From: Clusia tigrina
Taxonomy: Eukaryota; Arthropoda; Insecta; Diptera; Clusiidae
Assembly (NCBI GenBank): GCA_920105625.2
Contig: OV050030.1
Coordinates: forward strand, 144,593,877 to 144,657,876
Length of the DNA stretch: 64,000 nt
Direction of reading: 5' to 3'
Position numbers and translations under genes: made by a program. Positions 47,719-58,708 of the stretch are shown in pieces; the first letter of the stretch is position 1; every line of letters starts with the position of its first letter. The notes under the pieces were generated by a model that was given only the letters and a program-made list of their open reading frames with translations, ran no database searches and had not been told where the DNA came from.

Positions 47719-48690
47719 TTAGCAGGAGAATTTGTTGTTGAGTTGCTTGGGATTAGTTCTTTTTTCAATAGTATTTGATTGCTGACTTGTGTTGCCGTTT
47801 TTGTTTATAGTAGAATTTACGTTTATATACTGGGTTTGTTTGTTGCATTGCAGTGGAACCGATGGGTGCAAAAGTTGTTGCGAGGGGGTATTTGTTGTAT
47901 TCGTTTTGTAAATTTGCATTGCTTCTCTCAATGTGCACTTTTTGTTAGTTTTAATTTTGAGAAGTTTCTTTTGCTGCTTGTATTTTTTGCATTGCTAGAA
48001 GCAGCAGCATGAACTTCATCACAGTTAGCGCATTTTGTACGTGTGCAAATTGATGCTGAGTGAGGAGTACGGTTGCAGTTCACACAAGAGAGAGAGTTTC
48101 TGCAATATTTTGTTGTATATCCAAGTAATTGGCAAGAGTTACATCTCATGGGAGAAGGTATATACTCCCGTCTTTTAACAGAGTACCATTATATATCAGT
48201 CTGGGCATGAAGGTTATATATATCAAATGCTAACAAAGCAACACCACTGGGCTTATTTATGCCGTCAAATATTTTTGTGAGTTTGTACACTGAGGTAAAA
48301 TTTTGATTTTTCAGTTCCTGGATTATCTCTTCCTCGGGAATGTTATTAAGGCAGGGTGCGAAACCCGCTCCTTTCACCAGGCTTAATGTATCATGTAATT
48401 TTGAGGTGATTTGACAAATGCCTGGTAGTTCTGTTGCTCTCAAAAATCTGTTCGCCACTTTTTCAGAACTAACTAATAGTAGGAGGTCCCTTCTCTTAAT
48501 TTTGAAATGCTCGTAATACCTTTTCTGATTATATTAAGCTCTCTATGAACTGCGAAGCACGAGAAATCGGATAAACGTTTATGGTTATTTTTGGAGGCTA
48601 GAATAACGAATTCCGGATTTTGTTGGCGAGTAGTAGGTAGTTCCAGATAGTCAATTTGTATATTGTTATAAAATTTTTTTTTTTTGGATT
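47719..48690 (-). pseudogene. I-clade ORF1 (Gag-like)
   Basis: From right: KRLSDFSCFAVHREL and ISKLREG (48,480-48,640), then FLRATELPGICQI and NIPEEEIIQELKNQNFTSVYKL (48,189-48,458), then three knuckles CNSCQLLGYTTKYC, CVNCNRTPHSASIC and CANCDEVHAA (47,928-48,149), then a Asn/Thr/Gln-rich tail. Binds element RNA in the cytoplasm. The His of the first knuckle is Tyr; frameshifts near 48,470 and 48,150. Confidence 0.82.
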
Positions 48691-48699
48691 TGGGTTTTT

Positions 48700-49880
48700 A
48701 GAAAGTATGTAAAAACGGTAATAATGAAAAGACGTCTAATCGCTACGCGTATACAGTCGAATTTTATTAAAAATGTTCCTTTAATATATGATTTGAATCT
48801 TTGAACAAGCAAATTCCATCAAAATTGTTTAGGAGTATGACACCAGGATATATTTCTTCTATTGTACTAATATGTTGATTATTTGTTATATTCGAAAAAG
48901 AGTTCAAGCCATGGATTAGTCTATTTACACATAAGTCAGTTGATAGATTTATTAAATTGTTGTGGTTATATGTATTTATAGAATTAATTTTATTACATTC
49001 ATTGTGGACATCAAAAATTTCATCGCTGTTAACTATTAGAGATTTATATGGTATATCGATTATTGTTTTATTTCTTTTAACTGCTCTAATTTTAACTGCT
49101 CATTGGAATTTTGATTAAGTACATAATATTTCTTAATTCTTCTGTGATTTTGAACGGCCTGTTCTCATTTTCAAATCTGTCCAAGACTTCTTTAATTGCG
49201 TTTTTATCAAATAACATGCAGTTTACAATATTTACTCTAGCCAATTCTGATTCTATTTTCTGAATGGAATGGTTTGATCTAGTTTAAAATGTCGATGGAT
49301 TGTGACATTTCGTGTTTGATAAGAGATATTTTTGTCTGGTATTTTTTTGTTGGCGTGTTTATCCGTGTCGTGTAGAAATTTTTCATAATATATCTATAAT
49401 ATTTTGAATTTTTTCTTGGTCGGCGTTTATGGTTCTTAGGTGAGCAGATGAATAGTCGGTATGTTATAAGTCTGCATTCGTTGTGTTGAAGAGTAGGAAC
49501 AACATAAAAATAAGTTTTTTAATTTTCAAATATTTATTCATGAGGAAGTAGGCTTTAGTTTCTAATGTTGCTTTTATGAACTGCCATATTTGATTCTGTG
49601 AGAATAGTTGTAGATCTGTTTTGTTTTACTGTTTCTTTTGTATATCCTGGTGAAACTTCTGTTCCGGAGCGATTATTGATCTTAACATAGACTATGTCAC
49701 CTGAGTTGTATATTATGATAGGTTGTCGGTCTTTGCATTGCTTTTCTCTAAGTCGTTGGATATTATAGTCGATAAATTTTTAATAAAATGTATTTGGAAA
49801 TTTGAAAGTTTTAAGTTTTTCATGTTCAAGCCTCATTTAATAAACTTTGTGCTTAAAAGTTCAATTTTATAATTAAAGAA
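48700..49880 (-). pseudogene. Errantivirus integrase end and envelope region (broken)
   Basis: Minus strand. 49,640-49,720 carries GDIVYVKINNRSG and the phrase after it, the conserved C-terminal end of 17.6/297-type integrase. To the left follows a long low-complexity region with scattered hydrophobic and Asn/Ile-rich pieces expected for the envelope gene of errantiviruses; many stops interrupt it, so no product is possible. Left boundary meets the I-clade ORF1 at about 48,700. No LTR was found on either side. Confidence 0.55.
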
Positions 49881-50202
49881 TGAAATTGCAAATTCTTTAG
49901 TGTAGTGTGCACAAACTTACTGCACTTTTTAATGGTTGTCTTAAAATTTTTTCAGTGGGAATTCTTGGTGTGTCAACACTGCTCATTTGTTTACATTTTT
50001 AAAATTACTTACATTCCGTGGAACCAGGGCACACCTAAAAGGTAGTCGCAAGGGAGAATTGCTCCTCTTCTTGATTTCGTTCTGACGTTTCCTCGAAAGC
50101 TTCGAAGCTTTTATTTGAGATCAGTGTTGCAAATAAACAAAGTTTGATATATACAAATAATAGTTTGTAAATAATTGAGATATAATAATTAATAAAAATA
50201 AA

Positions 50203-50230
50203 ATGGGAAAGTGCGCTTTATGTGGAAAAG
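50203..50230 (+). other. Possible first coding exon, Cys-x2-Cys start
   Basis: ATGGGAAAGTGCGCTTTATG begins MGKCALCGK and is followed at 50,231 by GTGACA, an acceptable splice donor. Upstream 50,040-50,130 is a less AT-rich patch with a mild promoter look. No second exon is visible within the window, so this is a weak suggestion of a zinc-finger protein start, host or transposon. Confidence 0.15.
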
Positions 50231-50234
50231 GTGA

Positions 50235-51170
50235 CAAAATTAAAATTTAATTAAAAATTTTCTACAATGTTATAAAATAAAAAAAGTAATTCCTCATTGG
50301 AAATATTCTTATGTTGTTGCTCTTTTACATATATTCAACATTGTGGGTATTTTCACAAGAATCGTTGCTTTAATTGATTCACCTTTGCTGACATTGGAAG
50401 TGGGTGCTGCTGTCTATTTGTATGCATATTATTTACAGTTGTACAGTTTGAATGCGTTTCAACTGAATTGTATATGTATGGGCTCTTGCGATTTCGGCAG
50501 TGTATTGTTGCGCTTCTGTGTATAATCGTCATAGTTGTTAACTGTAAGTAAATAATTATCAAAAAATTAAGCTGCCTGAAAATTAACAATTATACCATTT
50601 AGTTACTGCTCCTGTTGGGGGGTTGAGTTCACAAATGGATATGGCACCTGATTAATGCATCTAATACAACATATTATTCGGATACACCATTTGCGTTAAA
50701 TTGCAAAAATTGTTTAAATATGGAATCCATATATTCGTCCTAAACAAATTAAGTGTCTGCAATTCCTAAATAATAAATAATTTTAAAAAATTGTTACATT
50801 TTTATAGGAAAATCATTGGTTACCTTTACAATTCTTCTAGAATTCACTACACATGCATATTGCTATTCAATGCCGCTCGCGGTCGCCCATTGTCACTTGG
50901 CACCCTCCCACATAATTTAAACATTTTCACTTTTCCACATAATTTCATTTTGCAGAAATCTTTGCTTTACATTTATTAAATTTTATTTAATTTTCCACAA
51001 TATTGCAAAATCTAAATTCAAATTCAATTTCAGTTCAATACACCGATTTGTGCTCCCTGTTCGAAGCTAAAATTGGATTTAAAAAAAAAACAAAATAAAA
51101 AACAAACTATATTTCCAGAAAAAGTTCTCGCTAACACCCCTAATTTTTCTCTTAAGGGTGTAGCGTACCT
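50235..51170. other. AT-rich spacer, nothing recognised
   Basis: Frames of up to 78 codons occur but none shows motif content, and base composition is uniform. No terminal repeats seen. Confidence 0.45.
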
Positions 51171-51780
51171 TAGTAGTGTACACTGATGACCACTCATCGT
51201 CACAAGCACACTAGTGATTCACCATGCACTTGCACTCAATTCTAAATACGCTAAATGCGCACATTTGGTGGTGCACTGACATGCGCTGCCTATAATGCTG
51301 CTTCGCATGCATATTGGACAGTGCCGATACTTGAGACTAATTTTGGAGTTATGATTTGTAGCTAGTAGAAGTAAGATGCGTATATTTTATGTTAGATAAA
51401 ATAAGACAGACACATATTTTAAATGATATAAAGGATCCAGCGAGCCACTAAATAAACTAGAGTTAATCCCAAGGAATTAAAACTGCCACTCGGGATAGCT
51501 TATTCTATTTTCTTTCCGGGCTCTAAGTCAGAAAAGACTTAGATCAGCACAACCAATAATTTGTCCAAACGCACACTCTGCCGGTCATTATCTCTACTGA
51601 GAGCGTTATTCCGCTTTGCCTAGGCATCTATTTAATCCACAGCCGATCTTGCATTCATATAGCATATGACATCTTGCATTCATAATATGACGATTCTGTA
51701 TACGTACACCATATGACGACCATGCATACCCACACCACAATACTTTCTAAACAGGAATCGAAAATGCGGGAGGTAGGTTA
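51171..51780 (+). other. Possible LTR-like promoter region
   Basis: Contains a TATA-like GATATAAAGGATCC (about 51,427), an AATAAA at 51,452 and C-rich sequence afterwards, the usual order in a retrotransposon LTR. No matching copy, primer site or defined ends, so the call is weak. Confidence 0.25.
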
Positions 51781-51860
51781 CAACAACAATCGCAGCCCCG
51801 ACTTTCAGCATTAATTTCTATCTCCTGGCGCAAACTTTATTCCCACTATATACAGATCGA

Positions 51861-52166
51861 GCATTTCAAGCTCATCGATTAACTTCTCAACGTGTTCTTC
51901 ATTTAGAAGATTTCCGCCGACACGTACTGCCAAAGATTTATGTCGAATTCATCAGAAGCGCAACTACTCGCATAAACTTGGATAATCTTCCACGCATTCA
52001 ACAAACTGCAGAGCAGGAATCAAAATGTTTTAAAAATTCCACTACTACCACGACAGCAAATCACACGCCGGCCCACAATTGTACACGTACCGTTTCAGAA
52101 AAAAGGGAGGGGAATACAGAATTCACCGAAGAAATCCTGCGCACCAGGAGAAGGAGGACGCAGTAG
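51861..52166 (+). pseudogene. Retroelement 3' open frame before LTR (unrecognised)
   Basis: An open frame ends at TAG 52,164-52,166 after a Thr-rich and Arg-rich tail (RTRRRRTQ). It lies 150 bp before the polypurine tract of the LTR at 52,317, so by position it is the end of pol or env of that element. I cannot identify it from sequence. Confidence 0.35.
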
Positions 52167-52299
52167 TATTGTAAAAATAAATTATAGGAATAAATTTCAA
52201 AACAAAATTATTGTAAAAATAAATTATAAGAAAAAAAATAAAAGAGAAATCAGAAAAACAAAAAATAAGGAGAAGTAAGAGGTAGTTGCACTACCAATC

Positions 52300-52316
52300 A
52301 AGAAAGAGGGGAGGGA
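52300..52316 (+). promoter_or_regulatory. Polypurine tract
   Basis: AAGAAAGAGGGGAGGGA ends exactly where the LTR starts. Polypurine tracts prime plus-strand DNA synthesis and mark the boundary upstream of a 3' LTR. Confidence 0.8.
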
Positions 52317-52793
52317 TGTTGTGAGTCAAACTCACATTGTCAACCAAACCTCAGTGTTAAATTCTATCAGTAACAATCCGAAAAGACGTGCATAACCCAA
52401 AAACATGTATAATTTAATGAAATTGGTATTAATAAGTAAAAGTCGATTACATACCCTTAGATGCGGAAATTTGCCAATTGAACTGTTTTGAACTGATAGC
52501 ATTATGAACGGTTAGCACTTTCGCAAAGTGAATCGCATTGGTAAACCATTGCAGAAAGTACAAACCAGATAATAGAGCAATTGACAAATACGACATAAGA
52601 ATGAAATGTAAATAGTATATAGCAGGTGAATTTATAAGAACAAACTGAACTTGATTGCATTTTAAGTCGCGCGGTTAAATTCAATATACCGGACTATGGC
52701 TTATAATAAGGCGTTCAATTAATGTCCAGTGTTAGTGTAGTGAATAGAGTTCAGGCGGATATAAATTGCCCGACAAGCACGCATAACCCCAAC
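52317..52793 (+). repeat. LTR, 477 bp, TG...CA
   Basis: Starts TGTTGTGAGTCAAACTCAC and ends CCCCAACA. Related to the fragment at 21,001. A TATATAGCAGG box at about 52,616 may be its promoter. It has a polypurine tract on its left and a primer-binding site on its right. Confidence 0.85.
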
Positions 52794-52797
52794 ATAA

Positions 52798-52815
52798 TTG
52801 GCGCAGCCGGTAGGT
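52798..52815 (+). promoter_or_regulatory. tRNA primer-binding site, Ser type
   Basis: TGGCGCAGCCGGTAGGTTCC begins four bases after the LTR end. Matches the serine-tRNA class of primer sites. Confidence 0.8.
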
Positions 52816-52854
52816 TCCGGCCAACATGTGAGGATACTACCACAACACTCTTGA

Positions 52855-52990
52855 GTGAGATACTTGGGTGAGACTCCTTAGGTTGGGACTCCTTAGGCTG
52901 AGACTCCTTAGGCTGAGACTACTGCGTGAAATTCTTGGGTAAGACTTCTTAGACTGAGACTCCTGCATAAGACTGAGACTCCTGTGCCTT
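52855..52990 (+). repeat. Leader repeats, GAGACTCCTTAGGCT type
   Basis: A ~15-bp unit (GAGACTCCTTAGGCT) is repeated about eight times with variation just after the primer site. The same units reappear at 54,540-54,650 beyond an insertion. Confidence 0.8.
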
Positions 52991-53144
52991 TATCACTAAC
53001 TTCTGGTTCTATTTCGTCGGTACTATTTACGCAGCAAGCTTTCAATACGCTGATGTGGGCAGTCTCTGCAGACTAGTTGCGAAATGGTCCATTGATGTTT
53101 ATAGTTGGTGTTGTTTTTTTAGTACCAGTTTCCCTATGCTTGGG

Positions 53145-53690
53145 TTACACGCTCGGCGTCTCAGATTTTAGTACCTTCGCTGGTCTTGCGGTGCCCTTTC
53201 TAAGTGCCGTTTCACCAGCTGGTATGCGTCCTTGAGTTTTTCTGCTGTTTTGAGAGCCCGCACACCTCCGATAGTTCCTCCACTCGGTCAAAGAACGCCA
53301 AAGGGTTGCGGCCCCTGTCATACTTAATTGACCATTTCCTGACAAGCTCGACTACGAAGGCGTACGACACAGCCCCGTTGTGTTGTGAGTCAGGCCTTAC
53401 CGTATATAAGGTATCCTTTGATGTTCCTTTGCTGCTCGAGGTTCGTCGTTCCTATTTAAACGCTGTAACTTCCGATCTACGAATCTGGTTGGAAAATTGT
53501 ATGCTTTGATTTACAATTCGGCTAATCGGTGCACCTGTTCGGAGCTCGGGTTGCTTGCACAATCCTTTCGCCTCCTCTGGAGCTCTTCGGCCGTACCAGT
53601 AGGATCCACTCAAAACTCTGTGCAGTAGGACACCAGTTGGTCCTTCTGCAGAGAATACACCCAGCCTTACTTTACCATCTTGTATCAAAA
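53145..53690 (-). pseudogene. Ty3/gypsy-family Gag fragment
   Basis: Minus strand reads VRKWSIKYDRGRNPLAFFDRVEEL, a standard insect retrotransposon Gag phrase (VxKWxxxFxG...FLxRVEEL), followed by an out-of-frame remainder. A further frame (53,452-53,688) may be its N-terminal part. The LTR start and primer site at 53,784-53,802 are correctly placed upstream. Confidence 0.6.
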
Positions 53691-53783
53691 CGCTGTTCCT
53701 AGTGAACGTAGTATGGGTATTAGATCTAATGTCACTGTGAGCCTAATCGTGTAACTTGACGTGCTAGCTTCTTAACTTTAATG

Positions 53784-53946
53784 TCCCTGGTCGTGCGCCA
53801 CTGTAACAACTCAAATTTGCCAGGGTATACTCGCCCGATCGCCAGGGGACCTATGCAGAAATATTTCCAAGAGTTAATGATTTTGTAGTTTTATTCTTTC
53901 AAATCATTTGCTTTGACTAGTTTGCTGTTTTGACAACAAGTCCTTC
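53784..53946 (-). repeat. LTR end with Lys-type primer site, second element
   Basis: Minus strand ends GAGTTGTTACA then GTGGCGCACGACCAGGGAC, a primer site resembling the lysine class. On the plus strand the LTR therefore starts TGTAACAACTC at 53,802. It is interrupted at 53,946 by an R1 fragment; its outer end was not found. Confidence 0.6.
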
Positions 53947-54491
53947 ATTTTTTTTTCATTTTGTATTCCAGTATTGGAATGGAGGTGGAAATCTTCAAAA
54001 AGACACTGGTCGCATTGTGGCACCAGTAATGTGGGATTCTTACCCACTAAAAGCCACCTCCATCGCAGTCAAGGTAATACTTCTCCGGTGGGGTAGTATG
54101 GTCAACGGACCCCTCCTAGCTATTTCCCATTGCGCGTCTTCGCCACTCCAGGTGACGGAGGTCTTTCAGAGTGGCGGCGGTAGTGTCACACACTGCAGCC
54201 CATTGCTCCTTATAGTGCCTCTCTAGCACTCTCATACCGTGGGCAATAGAAGAAGACATGTTTGGCATCTTCTATCTCTGTATCTCCACAATTTCCGCAG
54301 TAGGGGGATTCCTCTAAGTGGAATCTGTGCAGGTATGCCCGAAAACCTCCATGGGCTGCAGCAATTGCGTGACGTGGTAATTCACCTCACCTGCTTACCC
54401 ATTGCTGAATATTGGGGATCAGCCCTTGTCCAGGGGCCTTTTGAAGATGTGTCCCACTGGGCTTGCGGCTCTTGAAGGGTCCTCCGCTCTA
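53947..54491 (-). mobile_element. R1-clade LINE, 5'-truncated 3' end, 14-bp target duplication
   Basis: Flanked by ACAACAAGTCCTTC at 53,933-53,946 and 54,492-54,505. A T-run at 53,948-53,957 is its poly-A tail. It encodes the ORF2 end with a complete Cys/His knuckle (CGNCGDTEIEDAKHVFFYC on the minus strand, near 54,270). Same family as 40,222-43,470; perfect target duplications suggest it is one of the younger insertions. Confidence 0.92.
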
Positions 54492-54505
54492 CAACAAGTC
54501 CTTCT

Positions 54506-54900
54506 TGCCATGGAGTGAGCGTATCCTACACTGGGTGAGACTCTTCAAGTTTGGGCTTATGTGTGAGTCGGGTGTGACTCGTCAATCTGACACTCCTTTG
54601 TGAGATTCTTGGGTGAGACTCCGTAGGTTGAGACTCCAGCGTTTGATGCTATTTGACTGGATCTTATTTGTGAGACTTATACTGCTATTATTATACACTA
54701 TTGCTACTTGATCATCGCTTGCTATTGCTATTTGATATTTGCATACAATTCTCGTATCCTTTCCGACTACAAATTTTTATACCCGGATACAAATTTTTAA
54801 GGACTTGAGAATTATACCATAGCAATTAGATATTTTCAAAAAGTATTGAACATTCAAATTCAAGAATGCAAAAGTTGCTTAGTCATGTTTTCCAACACAG
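54506..54900 (+). repeat. Leader repeats continued, then TGCTATT repeats
   Basis: GAGACTC-type units at 54,536-54,640 match those at 52,855-52,990. 54,660-54,750 has CTATTGCTATTTGA-type short repeats. No gene. Confidence 0.65.
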
Positions 54901-54944
54901 TGTTTTTCCCTAGTTGAGTTTATGTGCGAAGAAATTTATCTTCT

Positions 54945-56400
54945 TCACACAATGGGGGTTTTTGTGGATATTGAGAGGACGTTTGATAATGGTACCTTTG
55001 ACTCTATGTGTTCGGCTGCTGGAAGCCATGTCTGCTGTGTACTGACATCATGAATGTCCCTTTGGACAGTTTATGCAAACGTACAGAGAAGTGTGTACAC
55101 GATTGCTGAGTGGTGCACTTTCATGGAAGTTACTATTAATCTGAGTAAGACAATTGTGGTATCCTTTACATGAAAAAAATGTTTGGCCTTAAACTACCAG
55201 TTCTAAAAGGTGTAAATATAAGTCTTTACAGGGAAGTGAAATATTTAGGCGTCGTTCTTGATAAGAAGCTCAATTGGAAGACACGTGTTGAACTGAAGGC
55301 TATTGGGGTATTAAACAAGCTGGTGTATTATAGGTGTAGTATCAAATGAGCCATGAGTACAATATCAGGAACTTATAATCACTGGATATTATGATTCAAC
55401 AGGAGGCGATGAACATGATATGTCAGTTATATTCTTATGGATATTGGAATGACGCCAAGAAATTTGGGCATAGATTGATGCTCAAGAGGCTGGCGGAGCA
55501 AAACCCATTGTTTCTGGCAACAAAGTATAAGCTCATACCTAGAGTTTCTTGTGGAAGAAACCATAAAGTCACCTCACCGACAAGAGTGCAATGGAGAGAT
55601 CCAGAACTACTTGTAGAGCACCCGGCAAAAAATTTCTTCACAGACGGTTCCAAAACTGAAAAAGGATCTAGGCCTAACTGGCATCTGAAAGAAAATGTCA
55701 GATATTTCTGGACAATGGTGTTTGCTATACTGAGTGTAGCGGAATGGGAAATTCAAAGAAAATGGGGCGGTAAACAGATTAGAGTCTGTAGTGGCAGTTA
55801 GGCTGCACTGAAGGCCCTAAAAACGCATCAACTACTTCAAAAATTGTCGAAGAATGTAAATCAACAGTCAACATCATCGAAGGTTGAACTCACTTATTCG
55901 GGTTCCTGGATGATGTGGTGTTAGAGGAAACAAATTAGGTCATGAATTGGCAAACTGCGGATCTGCGTGTACTTCATTGGGATGCATTTATCGGTATAAG
56001 CAGAGGTATTGATTGGATCAAGAGCGAAGTGAATAGTATTCACAAGCATTGATGGTACAGTTTAGTTGCCTGCAAAACAACCAAGTGCTTCGTAGAAGCC
56101 CAAACAAGTGAGTTGTCGATTTCCTTCTAACATTACGAAGGAAAGATCATCGATCATTGGGGCATACTCCATGGAGCCATCACATGGCGTACTCCATGGA
56201 GCCATCACATGGGAAGAACACGACAGCACTGAGCTTTTTGTCTTTGCTTGTCCTGCCATTGACAGAATTTGGAGCATATATTAAGGTAAACTGTTTGGGA
56301 TTGGATAAATTACATTCCTCATCCCTGGACAGATGTTTGAGATGCATAAAAGAGTCAAAATTGTTTTGAAAAGTTGTAACTTCTTTTCGAATATCCTCTA
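54945..56400 (+). pseudogene. Decayed LINE (RT to RNase H), LOA/R1-like
   Basis: FVDIERTFDN (RT motif A, 54,955), a KYLGVVLDKKLNWKTRV-like stretch near 55,240 with frameshift, then FFTDGSKTEKGS (RNase H first box, 55,635) and IRVCSGSxAALKAL (third box, 55,780), then a PAIDRIWSIY-type end. The longest open part is 55,391-55,801, 136 codons. Many stops. A ~27-bp duplication ACTCCATGGAGCCATCACATGG lies at 56,166-56,215. Confidence 0.65.
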
Positions 56401-56409
56401 TCTCCTATC

Positions 56410-57740
56410 TCCTTCCCCAAATATTTTCCAAGGTTTACAGTATAATGGGCATCAATGCTTGAGTGCTTGGAGACCTCTTTATTTGGTGGCTCTCCGGCCT
56501 ACCCCACTTCTATTCTATTCTATTCTGGTATTCAAGAAATTTGCTGACATTTTTAATGAAACCATTCAACGACATGGTGCATATGGCTTGTCTGCAGCTA
56601 GTAGACCACGATACGGAGGCGGTATTCAGTAACAGGAATTAAATCGAGAGTCCAGAACTTCAGGTAGGAGATACAATTCCACCAGGGCCATATATAAAAA
56701 AATTTTGAGTTCTCCTGGATCACCGGTTAAATTTTAGAAAACACTTGATATTTGATAGTGACACAACCAGAAGGGTTGGAAAAGCCTTGGCACAAGCACC
56801 AAAACGTATATGCAAAATGTAACAACGGTGTAGAGTTTGCAATGTATAAGGACATGATGAATATTCACGACCGTATATAGTGATGCTGTGAGTGTCATAT
56901 GGAGATGGAGCGATAGATATCGCTGCAATAGAGACTATGGTGAAAGTTGCGTCAATTAGAGAGAACTCACAAAAGGAATGAGAGGATGGTGGAATACACC
57001 TACAAAAATGGGGTGGACTCATAAGATGGTTCCAAATAGAAAAGTGTCGGTCGCGAGTTAAATTCTAAAAGACTAGAACGGGTAAAAAATTCAAAATACA
57101 TTTTAGCACTTGTGTGCTTGTGTGTCTTTATTTCCATATCTCAGAACTTCACAATGCATGGTTTGGGCTATTTATACAATATGTGCTGTGCACTTTCATG
57201 TGTCGTGCTGACATTTTATTTAATTATTTTTCCACCCAGTTTGATTACTTTCTGTCAATGTACACCATTTAGTAATTGTGTAATGCTTAAAATATATACA
57301 TATATAAGGAGTTTTGCAGTTTCTGTGGCCACTGCCATATTAACCTCTACATTATATTTATTGCTTTCATAAATGCATATTTAAAAATAGATATTATATA
57401 TTATTATTGGTTTAAAATCTGGCTCATAAGTAAGTAGGTATACTATGTATGTTCTGGACCAAAAAACGCGTGCATATTTTTATGAATGTCCAAATTCACA
57501 CAACCTTAACGTTTTATTATTCTGAGTTTTTTATTGGAAGCTTTTGTGGAAACCTGTCTTTGCTATGATGGAGGGAGCTTTTTGTGGAAAGCTGTGTTTT
57601 GATTTGTGTCTTTGCTATGATGGATGGGACTTTTTGTGGAAAGCTTTGTTTTGGTTTGTGTCTTTGCTGGAAGGAAAAGCTCACGTGAAGTTTAATGTGA
57701 GCAATAATAAGTTTAATGAAATTTTCTCATACCCCCCCTG
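56410..57740. other. Unassigned region with a ~60-bp tandem repeat
   Basis: No recognisable protein. 57,541-57,680 contains about 2.3 copies of a unit around CTTTTTGTGGAAAGCT...GTCTTTGCTATGATGG (period roughly 60 bp). 57,730 has a run of seven C. The rest is AT-rich. Confidence 0.4.
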
Positions 57741-57783
57741 TGTTTGCTTTTGATCAGCACAAGTTTCTTATAAGCTAAAAATT

Positions 57784-57940
57784 CAACTCAGTTTGGTATT
57801 TACTGATCAAATGAAGCTTCGTGCTGTTTAAATAAAAGCTTATTCAATGCGGCTGCTTCCTCGAACTAGTTTGCCAATGAGTGAGTTTATATTAGTATTT
57901 CATTTCTCATTGAAAACAAAGTGAATTTATCATTTGCAAA
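57784..57940 (+). promoter_or_regulatory. Upstream module A (one repeat unit plus initiator block)
   Basis: One unit starting CAACTCAGTTTGGTATTTAC, then GCTGCTTCCTCGAACT, AGTTTGCCAATGAGTGAG, TTTATATTAGT and TTTCTCATTGAAAACAAA, ending at the ATG. The same ordered blocks stand upstream of the gene at 59,839. Shared order and spacing point to a common promoter. Confidence 0.7.
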
Positions 57941-58463
57941 ATGGAAGCGGAGAGAGTAATAATTATGGATGTTCAAGGATTTTATAGTGAAACTAAATTT
58001 CAGTCAGTATTTCAGGAGCAGATATAGGGATAAAATCGTTTATTATTGGACCACCTTTTGAATATTCGAGGCTATCGAGGGAAGAAAGGAAAACAATTGA
58101 TTGGTTGATTCATCATCATCGTGGATTACGCTGGCACGATGGTAACTCAACGCTAAAGGATCTCTATGAATATATTTTTCTAAACATAAAGAAAGAAGAA
58201 AATCAAACTATATATGTAAAAGGTTTGGAAAAAGCACAATGGGTACGAGATTTGATAGGAGAATAAATAATTATAAGCATTTTAGATGATTTTGGTTGTC
58301 CTAGTTTAAAAATTTTATATAAAACTAATATCAATATTTGTGAATATCATACAAAACATTGCAAATGTATAATAAAAAATGGAAGAAAAATGTGTATTTC
58401 CGAAGGGAAAAATGTTATTGTATTAGGAAATTTTATACTTACTAGAAAAAATACTTACTTATA
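57941..58463 (+). pseudogene. Virus-like element gene 1, MDVQGF family
   Basis: ATG at 57941 gives MEAERVIIMDVQGFYSETKF, then a frameshift near 58,000; the other frame carries FIIGPPFEYSRLSREER, DWLIHHHRGLRWHDG, IYVKGLEKAQWVRDLIGE, a TAA at about 58,264, then DDFGCPSLKILYK and CEYHTKHCKC. I recall similar small proteins in aphids, ants and other arthropods, of unknown function, often in repeat-rich contigs. The acidic start (MDVQGF) could suggest a nuclease-like fold, but this is a guess. The Cys/His end may bind metal. About 165 codons in total. Confidence 0.6.
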
Positions 58464-58708
58464 AAAATATAAATTTCAAAATGAAATAAAATTAAAAAAA
58501 TATATATTTTTTATTTTTTTATTTTTATTTTTTTTAAGTATCGTTGTACATTGGATTTTTCCAAATTAAATTAAATTAAAAATATATCTGTATATTACTT
58601 ATTTTTGATTATTATTATATTTTTTTTTACAGTTTTACAAATGTTGTTACTTTTCCATTTTTTGTTTCTACAAGAGCATACATAAATTCTTTAGCTAAGA
58701 AATAAGTG
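58464..58708. other. AT-rich convergent intergenic gap
   Basis: Separates the ends of gene 1 (plus) and the minus frame ending at 58,709. Strongly A/T-rich with T-runs; suitable for transcript termination on both strands but no defined signal. Confidence 0.4.

Larger units (their letters stand above)
44590..48690 (-). mobile_element. I-clade LINE, ORF1 and ORF2, broken
   Basis: Minus strand. ORF1 with three zinc knuckles at 47.9-48.7 kb, endonuclease start at 47.3-47.5 kb, RT at 45.9-46.7 kb, RNase H with knuckle at 44.6-45.1 kb. The layout, ORF1 triple knuckle and RNase H match the I factor group. The 3' end shows TTATTAAGTAAATAATAAAA on the minus strand, compatible with the TAA-rich end of I elements. 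Most of the endonuclease is deleted. Confidence 0.85.

Noticed and set aside
53204..53509. 101-codon plus frame
   Set aside because: Antisense to the Gag fragment on the minus strand.
56720..57022. 100-codon minus frame rich in Ser, His and Cys
   Set aside because: No motif or family resemblance, in decayed LINE-flanking DNA; likely chance.
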